Assembly (NCBI GenBank): GCA_026686845.1
Contig: JAIVEN010000012.1
Location: 5,458,501 to 5,522,500, forward strand
Direction of reading: 5' to 3'
Length of the DNA stretch: 64,000 bases
From: Adenanthera pavonina
Lineage: Eukaryota > Streptophyta > Magnoliopsida > Fabales > Fabaceae
Part shown: positions 35,201-44,549 of the stretch, piece after piece
Numbering within the stretch: position 1 is the stretch's first letter
Layout of the letters: every line of letters starts with the position of its first letter
The notes under the pieces: model-generated
Databases searched by the model: none
The model's input: only the letters and a program-made list of their open reading frames with translations
What the model was told of the DNA's origin: nothing
Position numbers and translations under genes: made by a program

Positions 35201-35530
35201 TTTTACCTCGCTTCTAGTATTAAGTCAGTGAAGCTTGTAAGGATGCAGATGGTCGTGCATTGGTAACTTTAATTTTTGCACCATATTGTCAGAAACTACA
35301 TTTTCACAGCTCCTACTGTCAATGATGACATTACAAACTTTTTCCTGGGCAATGTAGCAGGTGTGAAAAATATTGCGTCATAGCTAGGGTTTTTCCTTAA
35401 CTATAGCTGCATGTAGACTTCATCTAATAAACAAAGCCTCTCCCTGATCTGTAGGCATAATCTCCTCGTCATATACCGGTTCAGTTTCATAAAATGTAGT
35501 CTCCTCTTCATCTTCCTCAGGTGCTTCATA
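32200..35530 (-). pseudogene. Gypsy pol (PR-RT-RH-IN) pseudogene
   Basis: Minus strand, from high to low coordinates. Protease: VIIDSRSCENVVS near 35320-35280 (the D-S-G Gly is Arg), then CHLLLGRPWQYN near 35110. Reverse transcriptase: DIQHAIDFVPGA near 34770, MACMSGIFGLTNTPSTFM near 34410-34350, and YFDDILIYNKSQEEY near 34290-34245 with the catalytic DD. RNase H: VSCDASNTGIGAVLS near 33860, IAFFSEKLNDAK near 33800, LFSDHKVLKYL near 33660, with DALSRR near 33530. Integrase: WEDVSMDFVLGLP near 33120, MVVVDRFSKMAHF near 33050, SDLDVKFLSHFW near 32920, QMDGQTEAINR near 32828, then the C-terminal GDLVWLHLKKDYFPKQ and VSATFNVTNLSLY blocks (32470-32280). Many TAG/TAA stops replace Trp or Gln. It is inactive. 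Confidence 0.9.
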
Positions 35531-35539
35531 AACTTGCCC

Positions 35540-36439
35540 TTCCCTAATGGTGACAATCCTTTGAGTAAGATAGTCTAAGGCAATGTGGCCGAATCCTTGG
35601 CATTTAAAGCATCTAGGTGCTTTAGTGCCAGCCTCCTTGGCAGTATTCAGTGGAGGCTTGCACGTAGTGCTAGGCTACGGCTTGCCTGAGGAATTAGGCT
35701 GCTAAAATTCTGCCTTATGGCTATCAAAATAACCCTTAAAGGAAGAAGGTTGAAAAGAAAACCTCTGGGGAATTTGTTTCTCAACATGGATGGCTAGGCG
35801 AATCACATCATCCAAAGTCCAATATTGCTGAAACTGGACTAGATGAGTGATGTCAATGTTTAACCCTGCAAGATAACGAGCTATCATTTGCTCCTCCTTC
35901 TCTTGTATGTCACATTTCATCATAAGTTTTTCAAAGTCTCTAGTGTATTCTTCTATAGACAAGAACCTTTGTCAAAGATTCTGCAAGTGGATAAAATTAT
36001 CCTGGTGGTAATGTTTCAGTAGAAACTTCCTAGTGAGCTGTCATCTCATTTTCTCCCAGGTGTCAATCTTATGCTTTCCCTCGGGTACTCACTTCTGTTT
36101 GAGGTTTTCCCACCATATGGAAGCATGCTTCTTGAGTTTAAGGGCGACAATCTTGACTTTCTGTCCGTATGGAATCTCCTTGTATTCAAATACTCGATCA
36201 ACAATTTGAAGTCAATCTACTAACTCGTCTTGTTGGAGTCTTCCCTCAAATATAAGAATGTCTACTTTGATGTCACTAGGGCGAAATGGTTATTGTCGAG
36301 GACAGTGGTAGTTGTCAGTGGATGATGAACTGCTGCTAGCCGAATCACTTTCTAGGTTTTCTCTACGGGTTTCTAGTAAAGCTCGCTACATCTCTATGGT
36401 AGCCTCCAATTCTCATATTCGACGTCTCTTCTCGTCCAT
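35540..36439 (-). pseudogene. Gypsy gag pseudogene
   Basis: The ATG at 36439-36437 opens MDEKRRRIRELEATIEM, a typical coiled start. Then come FRPSDIKVDILIFEGRLQQDE, WWENLKQK and KFLLKHYHQDNFIHLQNL. The retrotrans_gag core is SIEEYTRDFEKLMMKCDIQE (35960-35900) with IARYLAGLNIDITHLVQ. A zinc knuckle, CFKCQGFGHIALDY, lies near 35610-35570 with the last Cys changed to Tyr. Several in-frame stops. Gag would package element RNA in cytoplasmic particles. Confidence 0.85.
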
Positions 36440-36780
36440 CGTAACGTCCTGTACATTCCTGCGTCTTAGAAGCATTTATTTTTTCGGCCTTTTCTGTAGG
36501 ATTAGGACTTAGGCAAAAACAATTAAAAAGTTAGGGGTGAAAAGGTAATTTTATGAAAGTTTGAGGCATAATTGTAATTTTAAAAAAATATGGGATAAAA
36601 TTGAAATTTCAAAAAGTTTAGGGGTAAAATTGCAATTTTAGAAAGTTAAGGGGTCAAAATGTATTTTTGAATAGTTTAAGGGATGAAATGTAAATATAAA
36701 AAGTAAAGGGGAAAAATATAAATATAGAAGAGTTTAGGGGTCAAACTTAAATATGAGAAGTTTGGCTGACTGGGCAAGGT

Positions 36781-36924
36781 GACGTGGCAGAAGTGACACG
36801 TGGCAGACACTGGGTGGCTAATCTGTTGCTGACTAGACCAATTAGGATGACGTGGCAGATGACGTCATCATCTTCAACCTCCAGGGCTCGTAGATGGCAC
36901 GTGGAGAGTGTTGTCGACACGTGG
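36781..36924. promoter_or_regulatory. Cluster of ACGT-core (G-box/ABRE-like) sites in the gypsy leader
   Basis: Six ACGT cores in 144 bp: GACGTGGC at 36781, CACGTGGC at 36797, GACGTGGC at 36849, TGACGTCA at 36860, CACGTGG at 36898 and CACGTGG at 36918. These are consensus sites for plant bZIP factors (G-box, ABRE, C-box). They lie between the 5' LTR and gag, on an otherwise AT-rich background. Binding is inferred from sequence only. Confidence 0.6.
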
Positions 36925-37160
36925 TCTTCTAGTGGAAGCGCGCGAAGGCGTGTGGGGTGTCAAAAGGCGGCAAAACTCTCCAGTCTGAGGTTGTCTGGTC
37001 TTCCAAACTCGATGGTGATGTCCATTTTCCTGAAAAGTGATCGAAAAATGGATTCCGAAGGCAGCGATGGTGGCTGCTGCTCACTTTCAGGTTACTCTCT
37101 GATGGCTCTCTCACTCTAATTAACTCCTGGACACTTTCTAACTAGGCTTTAATACCAAAC

Positions 37161-37410
37161 TGGCTCTGTAGCTAAAGGAGTACTAAAAATTGAGAAATTG
37201 ATTCTATTGTTTTCTGATTGATCCTCCTTTCTTACATGCAAAGGCTCTATTTATACTAGTTGGGCTCGCAAATGTTACAGAACCATAAAACGAATACATT
37301 AAAGTTAGAAGGGGGAGTTATAGGAGTTATGGGGGTTATAGGAATTAAAACTTTATTATTAGGGGATTATGGAGGTTACATGGAAGGGGGGTTACACGGA
37401 GGAGTTGGCA
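37161..37410 (-). repeat. Gypsy 5' LTR
   Basis: Partner of 31968-32217. In element orientation it starts TGCCAACTCC at 37410. The diverged primer site lies just past its other end. Confidence 0.85.
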
Positions 37411-38307
37411 TAACCTATTGGGATTGTTTTTTTTACTTATACTCCCTTTTTTGCCTAACATTAGCAAGAAAAGAAGAGTGAGCTGCTGAAAAAACATAAG
37501 GAAGGGAGAGGGAGATGTGAGAAAGAAGAGGAAGAAGAAAGAGGAGAAGAAAATAAGCTATTTCAAGGTAAGTTCTATCTTATGGTTTCTAAGGTTTCTA
37601 ACTTATGTTTTTGAGTAGTTTGACATGGTTTATTTGAGTATTCCTCTCCTCCTTCTCAAGTGATAATTTTAGCCAAGCTAATGGTTTGAGGAAGGAAGAG
37701 TTTCTTTGCAAGAAAATCATGAGAAAGCATGAAAAGTTTCAAGAAAGTAAGATGTCATGAGTCTGATGTTAGTTGCAAAGAAATTTCCTTTTCTCCCCTT
37801 GTTATATGAATTTCAGCTAGTGCATAAGGCTTAGAAAGAGTGGGTATTTCATGAAAACAATGCCAAAAAATGGATTCCCTGTGGTTGATTTACCTAAAGA
37901 CAAGTATTGATCTAAGGAAAAAGTTTAAGATAAACTATATAGAATTTTAGAGTTCAAGTGACACTTTATGAAAGTCATGGAATTAGTGGTTTAAATGGGT
38001 AAATGATGTTGTATTTATATTTGAGGGAGCCTAAGGAAGCCTTTAAAGGGAGTGAAATCAAGTGAAAGAATAAAAAGTTTCACCAAGATAGCAACTTTTT
38101 ATTTATTGAATTATGTTTTCTTATAATGTTTTGTGAAATTATATGATTTGCCATATTGCTATTTTGATGATTGATGATTATTTTGGCTAAAAATAGGTAA
38201 GCGTTTTGACCTTGAGATGCCCTTTTCTAAGGGAAAATTTTTTACTTGAATAATATGGTATTGTATGTTTTAATGTGTTTATGTGATTTTTCCATAATGT
38301 ATATGAT

Positions 38308-40084
38308 TGTTGGGTCTGGTGATTAACTTGATTAGTTTTGATGATGTCAAATAGTGAAATAAAAAGTTTACATGATATGGTTATTAAATGTTATTTATAT
38401 CTTTTATATCATACTTATTATTTGAGGAAGAATTTGTTATTTATATCTTTTATATCATACTTATTATTTGAGGAAGAATTTGACTAACTACTAGACTTAA
38501 TATGAATTTCTCATATATTATTTCAAAAAGAAGAAGATTTGGAGAAGAATAACTTGGGAGCTTAGATGGAAAGTTCAAGATTCAAGTTCTTATTCTGAGC
38601 TTAGATGTAAGTAGTCAAGGATATTTGATTTAAAATGTTTTTCAAACAATTTTAAAACATCTCTTTTAATATCCTTGAAGATTTTAAGTCTAGAAATCTT
38701 TTTAAACCTTGATCTGTTCATTCTTGTAAGTTTTTCAAAGTATTGGCAAAGTAACAGATTACCTTTGGCCACGTATGTTTATTTCTATCTCATGCTTTCT
38801 TATTAATATAACCTATTACTTTTACCAAAGTAATTGATTATTGCTTTTCTTACCTAGTCAGTATGTCTCTATTTTGCATGCTAATCAATTATCTTAGTAT
38901 ATAATTGATTATATAAGCAAATGATCTCAGTTCAGCTTTTCTCAATTGATAAAACCGATTACCCTCTCAAAATAATCGATTATCAAGTTTGTTCATTTTT
39001 GATATACTTCAGTTTCACACTCTAATTGATTACTCTTGCCTCATAATCGATTATATTCCTTCATGTAACTTGTTATGCTTTGAAATGAAATCTATTACCT
39101 CGAAAATCTTTTCCAAAATCACTCGTACCCAAAAATAATCTCTTATATCTGCAAATGTAACTTGTTATCCTTGTATTTCTCATTCATTCTATTTTTCAAT
39201 AACCTATTGCTTCTTTAAATATAATTGGTTATGTTTCCAAATCTTTGAAATTCCTTATTAACTGATTATTTTGGACTCAATTGATTAATAAACTTACTTT
39301 CTTCTTTATTATTAAACTCAATCAATTGACTTAAACTAAGCTCAATTTATTATTATGGATTCGTTACTGGGAATAGTCTTAAATCACATCATAATCGATT
39401 AAACTTTTATTGTATAATTGATTAACTCATAAAATGCTTGCATTGGGTAGTTCAATGGCTAGTACTTCATAGTAAAGGCTAGTTAATTGTGCTTAACAGC
39501 TAATTAACTACTTCCACCTATAAATAGAGGCTTATTTAAGTTGAGAAAAAAAGAGAATGTTGTTTTGAAACTATTTATTATTTCAACAGATTTATTTCTC
39601 AATCAAGCACTCTCAACAACACTTTTTGAGCTACGATATATTTATCTAATTCTTGAGAGAGGATTTCTTTATATTGATATTTTCTCTATGAGAAAATTCT
39701 CTACGTGTTCTAGAAGGATTACTCAAGGAAGGTTTCCTTGAGGAAAATTTGTAATCACACCAGGGAAGATGTGGGAGAGAGATAGATTCAAGGAAGAAGT
39801 CTTGGTTTTACTGTGGCTTCACAAGTACCCAAATCAAACTTGTAGTTATAGTGAAAAATCTCAAGTGGGTTGCTTGGGGATTGGATTTAGGTCATGTGGT
39901 TGAGCCGAACTAGGATAAATCTTTGTGTATTGCTCTTCATCCTTTACCTATCTTAATCTTGCATTAAGTACTCTATTCACCCTAGTTCTTCATGCTTCTC
40001 TGAGACATTGGGTTGTGCTTCAAAAAGATTAAAAATTTGCAATACCCAATTTACTTTCCTCTTGGGTGACTAGCCTACTCAATA
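38308..40084 (+). mobile_element. Solo copia-type LTR with ATAATCGATTAT array
   Basis: It starts TGTTGGGTCTGG and ends GCCTACTCAATA (CAACA changed to CAATA), flanked by ATGAT at 38303-38307 and 40085-40089. The 38750-39440 part is an array of TAATCGATTAT / AATTGATTA-like units at roughly 30-40 bp spacing. The downstream part carries the block CTTGGGGATTGGATTTAGGT with GAACTAGGATAAAT (39876-39920), shared with the other copia LTRs. The ORF at 39541-39741 is part of the LTR. Confidence 0.75.
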
Positions 40085-41777
40085 ATGATAACATGCATGC
40101 ACAAATGATAGTTACTACTGGGATTTCATGAATCTCACTTTTTCAACTCATTAACCATGTTAGGAATTAGGCATGGCAAGGCTCAAGAGAAGGACCAAGG
40201 AAAAAGAAGAAATTGATTATTAAAGTAGTGCTTTTAGCCATAATATTTTATTTTGAGCCTTTATGAAAAATTAAGTGTGTTCCTTTAAATCTGTATCTTG
40301 AGGTTTTGATGTCCTTTTAAGTTTCACATGATGTTTGGTATAGATTTGGAACAAGAAATGATGATGTCAGTATGTCATGGAATTTATTTTTTCAAGCTTA
40401 TGGATAAAAATGCTCATTTTGACACCCTAATAGTGAAATAGTCATTATTTGGATGAAACATAGTATGATGTATGAGTGCTATATATGCCTAAAAATTAGA
40501 CAAAATATGCTCTCCAAAGAACTAAAGAACACCTACATTGGATGAGTATACGATTTATGGTGAATTTTAAAATTAAAGCCAAAAATCTGGAAAGTTGGAA
40601 AATGACCATATAAACAATGATTTTTGTGCCAAATACTGCACAAATTACCATGTTAAAGCTATTGTTTCATATTTTTCCCATGTAGAGAATGTTTTAATCT
40701 ATTTTTAAATACTGAATCACCTTCATATGATTTTTATAGAATTAATTATGATTTTTTAAAGTACAGTTTGGCAAGTGAGGTGACCAAATGAATAGAAACA
40801 AAAATTTTAAATTTTTCTGTTTGGTCTCTCTAGTGATTCAAGCTTCCAAATCAAGTTAAACGAACATTAAATAAGGTTTAGTACATGGGAAATATGATCT
40901 AGAGTTAAAGTGTTATAGATGCCACCTCTTTGAACAATGTCCTTATGCTATTGGAAAAGATTTGGTGACCAAAAGATTAATAGTTGGGAATTGGGAGGTA
41001 TTGATGCGAAGGTTTGGCCTAAATGTGACTTTTTTAGTCTTGGGTGTCCAAAATCTCCATACGGAGGAATTTTGTGATAAGGTTCAAGGTTAAAGAAAGT
41101 GTAGAGTGACTTGTAGACTTTGGAATCATGCCAATTAGAGGTCCGATTAAGAAGATATGTGCATCTAAAGTTTGGCTAGAAAATCAGTGTTTTGCTGTCA
41201 TTCGATAGCTAATATTGGCACCGTGAAACAAATTTCTAGGCCATGGCATCACAACCTAACTTCAACTTCCTTGAGTCTCAACTTCTTCTTTCTTAGTATT
41301 TGGTCATTCGCTCTTGTCTTTCTCAATTTTTCTAACTCTTTGCCCTCCTGCTCATCATCCTTCCATATCCTTTCAAGGTAATTTTGGTTAGGTCTTAGTC
41401 GTTGGTGATTGTTTTGATATATATTTCTTGAGATGTTACATCACACACTCAACAAAGCACAGTGTCCTCCTTATGGGTCTAAATACATTTTGTAGCATGT
41501 CTATTAAATTCAATATTATCCATTGTTACAAATTCATTAATGAAAACAATTTTCACTAGCTTCAATAAAAAACTTTTTTAGTCCAACTATGATATTAGTA
41601 TCCATTCTTCCAAATTATAAGTCTTTCCAACCAAGGTTCAGATTAGTTTTTTATTCAACATGAAATTACAATGCATATGTTCAAAAGCTAATTGAGGCAT
41701 AAATTTTCCCAACATATTTGATGATATAGTAAGTGATGATGAAACTAAAAATACATTGCCAAAGGGAAAAATATCCT

Positions 41778-42045
41778 ATACCACCATGCATAAGAAAATT
41801 TCAGTTAAAAAGCAAAGAAGATTCAAGAAGAAATTTTCAGCATATACATTGTGCTCACACTTGAAGTAAAATCTTATACCATTGTGAATAAGAAATTTTC
41901 AATGACAAAGCAAAGATGATTCAAGAAGAAATTTTCAGCATATACATTGTGCTCACACTTGAAGTAAAGTCCTATATACACCATTGTGAATAAGAAATTT
42001 TCAATGACAAAACAAAGAAGATTCAAGAAGAAATTTTCAATGTAT
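41778..42045 (+). repeat. Tandem repeat, about 100-bp unit, 2.7 copies
   Basis: The unit TAAGAAATTTTCA...GATTCAAGAAGAAATTTTCA, then GCATATACATTGTGCTCACA, starts near 41778, 41877 and 41977. The first two units are full length; the third is cut off. It is not coding. Confidence 0.8.
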
Positions 42046-42949
42046 GGAGGATAAGTTATGTTTGAATCTGAATAGGGTAAAAAGACCATAATGTATGGAG
42101 CTTACTCATAAGCCTTTTGCTAACATCAAACTACCAATACTACTAATGAGTAGAAGTCAGGAAAGTTACTAGATTTTGAAACACCAAGCCCTCAGGTTAA
42201 ATCATTCTTGAAATAAGGGACACCTCAAAGGTCTCGATGGTGTATGTTGGAGTGAGGAGAATGATGCCAGAGGTTTGTCCAAGCTAACAACAATATCTGT
42301 TACAAAGTTTGAGTATCTGATGGAGGCCTGCAACAATAAGACTGCTGACCAAAGATGAGAGAGCAATAATCTTTGGTCTGCAGTTTTATTTTTTAGGTGT
42401 CTCAATTTTATATTAATATTTTTTTATCTAGGGATATAATTGTCTTTCCATTCTTTTTAATTTATACGAGCATTCCATCCACATTTCCTTTATATATCAA
42501 ACATACTTTTAAAGGTCATTCCCATTTTTATTTCCATTCCCACTTCACTCACATTACCATTCCTTTAAAAATTATTTTGCTTATTAAACGGGGCCTTAAG
42601 GTAGAAGGAGTAGAAGATTCTTGCAAATAAAGTACCTATAGTAGAAGTAACAAAGTAGCTTCTTAAAGAAGATGATAGAGGATGGCAAGAAAGGAAATAA
42701 GTAGCACCATAAGATTGTAAAGAAGAGTTTATTATGATTAAGGGATGTGATGAAGCCTGTGTCACCATGAAATTGCAAGGAAATGTCTAGAAATAGGAGA
42801 AAAGCTCTTCCTTCCCTATTTCCTCTTGTTGGCTGAAATTATAAAGAGAGACAGAGATAACAAGAAGAGTTCTTCAAGTTCCATAGTGAGAAAGAGTGAA
42901 AAACCTAAGTTCTACCCACCAAAATACCTTTCTAGCCCTAAATCCTTTC
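42046..42949. other. AT-rich non-coding DNA
   Basis: No gene supported. 42790-42949 may be the left part of the TGTAAYATCC-type repeat continued at 44550 after the solo LTR; this is only suggested by position. Confidence 0.3.
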
Positions 42950-42954
42950 ATAAA

Positions 42955-44544
42955 TGTTAGATAAGCTGGCTTTCCAGGGAGGTAAATTGGGAAGATTAAA
43001 ATTTTCTGCAAAAGTTAAGAAAGAGATGAAAGCAAGAGTGACAGCAAAAATAAAGCATAAAAATATAACCAAGTGAGAACAAGATAAGGGAAGAGAAGAC
43101 ACATATATTTATTCTGGTTTGGTCTCTTTCTCTTGACCTACGTCTAGTCCTCAAGCTACCACTTGAGATTTTTCACTATCTTGCAAGAATTCAGTGGGCT
43201 TCTTGCAATGCATCAGTATAACTTGATGCTTTATTATAAGAGCTTACAATCCTACTGTTTACATTCTAGCTTAGTACTTCCCAAGTCCCTTGTAAAAATC
43301 CCTCACAAGAAAATCTCTTCCAGATGAAGATAAGATTGATTACAGTAATTGAACTCTCTAATTTATAGTATATATAAAAGTTAAAGTACAAGATATGAAG
43401 TATGTGAGAGCAGAAACTTTGATTCAACAATTTAGCAGAGTTTTAGTATATGCAGTGTAAAATCATTATCTACATTTTCAAATGAAGTTCTATTTATAGA
43501 TTTATATCTTAACTATACGTTAGAGACAAGATCTAGTCATTAGAGATGTTACCTAATGGTTACTCTAAAAATCTATCCGTTCACCAACCGCATTTAATGC
43601 GTCTGACATTCAAAGTTCGAATTTTGGTGTATCAATAGATGAATTTCGCAGAGACTAAAAGTGAAAGACTTTAATGTTGAACCTTGAAGTTCATTTGTTC
43701 TAAAGCAAAGTTTGAATTTTCATCTTTGGAGAATGTTTCTATGTTGGAACATACGAATTTTCATATTTAAAGTACTTTTGGTAAGTGTGAACAGTTGTTT
43801 TATATTGCTACAGTACCTTCGAAGTTTGAATTTTGGTGCCCAAAATTTGTCTGTCAGTGGGCAGCTTAATATGGTACAATAATTCTTCTTTTCAAAATTT
43901 GAATTTTCAAATGTCAAAGTTTGTCTGTCAAAGAGATCTCTTATCAGACTTAATTCAAAGTTCAAATTTCTGAATACTAAAATTTATATGTTAAAAGATA
44001 ATTATAACAGACTTGCAGGCTGTCTTTCCAAAATTCGAATTTTCAAAGTCAAAGTTCGTCTATCAGAGGATTAACTTAGAATTGTTTTTAAACTTAACTT
44101 TCAGATGAACTTTGATATATCTTCAGATGAATTTTTCATTTTCCATAAAATATGTTTTACCCAAAATTCGAATTTTCAAAGTTGAAATTCATATATCAGA
44201 GGGACTTCTTTTCGACTAACATATTTTTACTCTGAAGTTCGAATTTCAGATGTCGAAATTTGAAATTCGAATTTCCAAAGTAACAAATCAATTTTAACAC
44301 TTCAAAGTTCATCTGTTGGTGGGTATTTTTCAAATACTTCATGGATTATCGTAAAAACACATTTCTTTGAAACATTTTTTTGCAAGATCAAGTCTTTCAC
44401 TCATTTTGAATACAGTAGGAAATCCTATATCTTATCTTATGCTAGTTTTACTTGGATTTCTCCACCTAAGATCTTTTGTACACCTTTGATATCTTCTTTC
44501 CAAGCTTTAGTTGGTTTGGAATAATCAAAACACTTGATTCAACA
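42955..44544 (-). mobile_element. Solo copia LTR, same family as LTR1
   Basis: On the minus strand it starts TGTTGAATCAAGTG (44544) and ends GCTTATCTAACA (42955). It is flanked by ATAAA at 42950-42954 and 44545-44549, a perfect TSD. It contains TTCAAAATTCGAATTTT and CGTCTG repeats (43610-44330) and the conserved U5-like block in reverse near 43110-43180. No internal domain. Confidence 0.85.
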
Positions 44545-44549
44545 ATAAA

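Larger units (their letters stand above)
31968..37410 (-). mobile_element. Ty3/gypsy element, 5.4 kb, degenerate
   Basis: Two near-identical LTRs of about 250 bp (31968-32217 and 37161-37410) enclose gag and pol on the minus strand in the gypsy order PR-RT-RH-IN. In element orientation the LTR starts TGCCAACTCC and ends near TAGCTACAGAGCCA. A diverged primer site (TTGGTATTAAAGCC) lies at about 37146-37159. No target duplication was recognised. The integrase C-terminus shows no obvious chromodomain, so the lineage is left open. Many stops rule out autonomy. Confidence 0.85.
31674..40917 (+). mobile_element. Solo LTR, TGTAACATCC family, with two nested elements
   Basis: It starts TGTAACATCC at 31674 and ends AAAGTGTTATA at 40917, flanked by GATGC at 31669-31673 and 40918-40922, a perfect 5-bp TSD. 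Removing the nested gypsy (31968-37410) and the copia LTR (38308-40084 with its TSD) leaves about 2 kb. That matches the order of blocks in 48107-52915 (purine-rich run, GGTAAGTTC, ATGGCAAGGC, AACATTAAATAAGG). No gag or pol of its own remains. Confidence 0.75.
28584..41440 (+). mobile_element. Old gypsy-type LTR interrupted by nested insertions
   Basis: It starts TGTAATGACCC at 28584 and ends GAGATGTTACA at 41440. Blocks match the solo LTR at 49396-51755: AATCACCACCAATTCGGGTGG with a GGTCGGGGTCACGA run (30280-30360), and AAAATCTCCATACGGAGG with GACTTGTAGACTTTGGAATC (41050-41130). The two halves read continuously when the 31674-40917 insertion is removed (TTTTTTGAGATGC joins CACCTCTTTGAAC). 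Without inserts it is about 3.2 kb. The flanks (CTAAA and TCACA) do not match, so a solo LTR is likely but unproven. Confidence 0.6.

Noticed and set aside
31968..37410. 5-bp target duplication for the minus-strand gypsy element
   Set aside because: Flanks AATAG and TAACC do not match, and shifting the LTR ends by a few bases did not give a pair; left unassigned.
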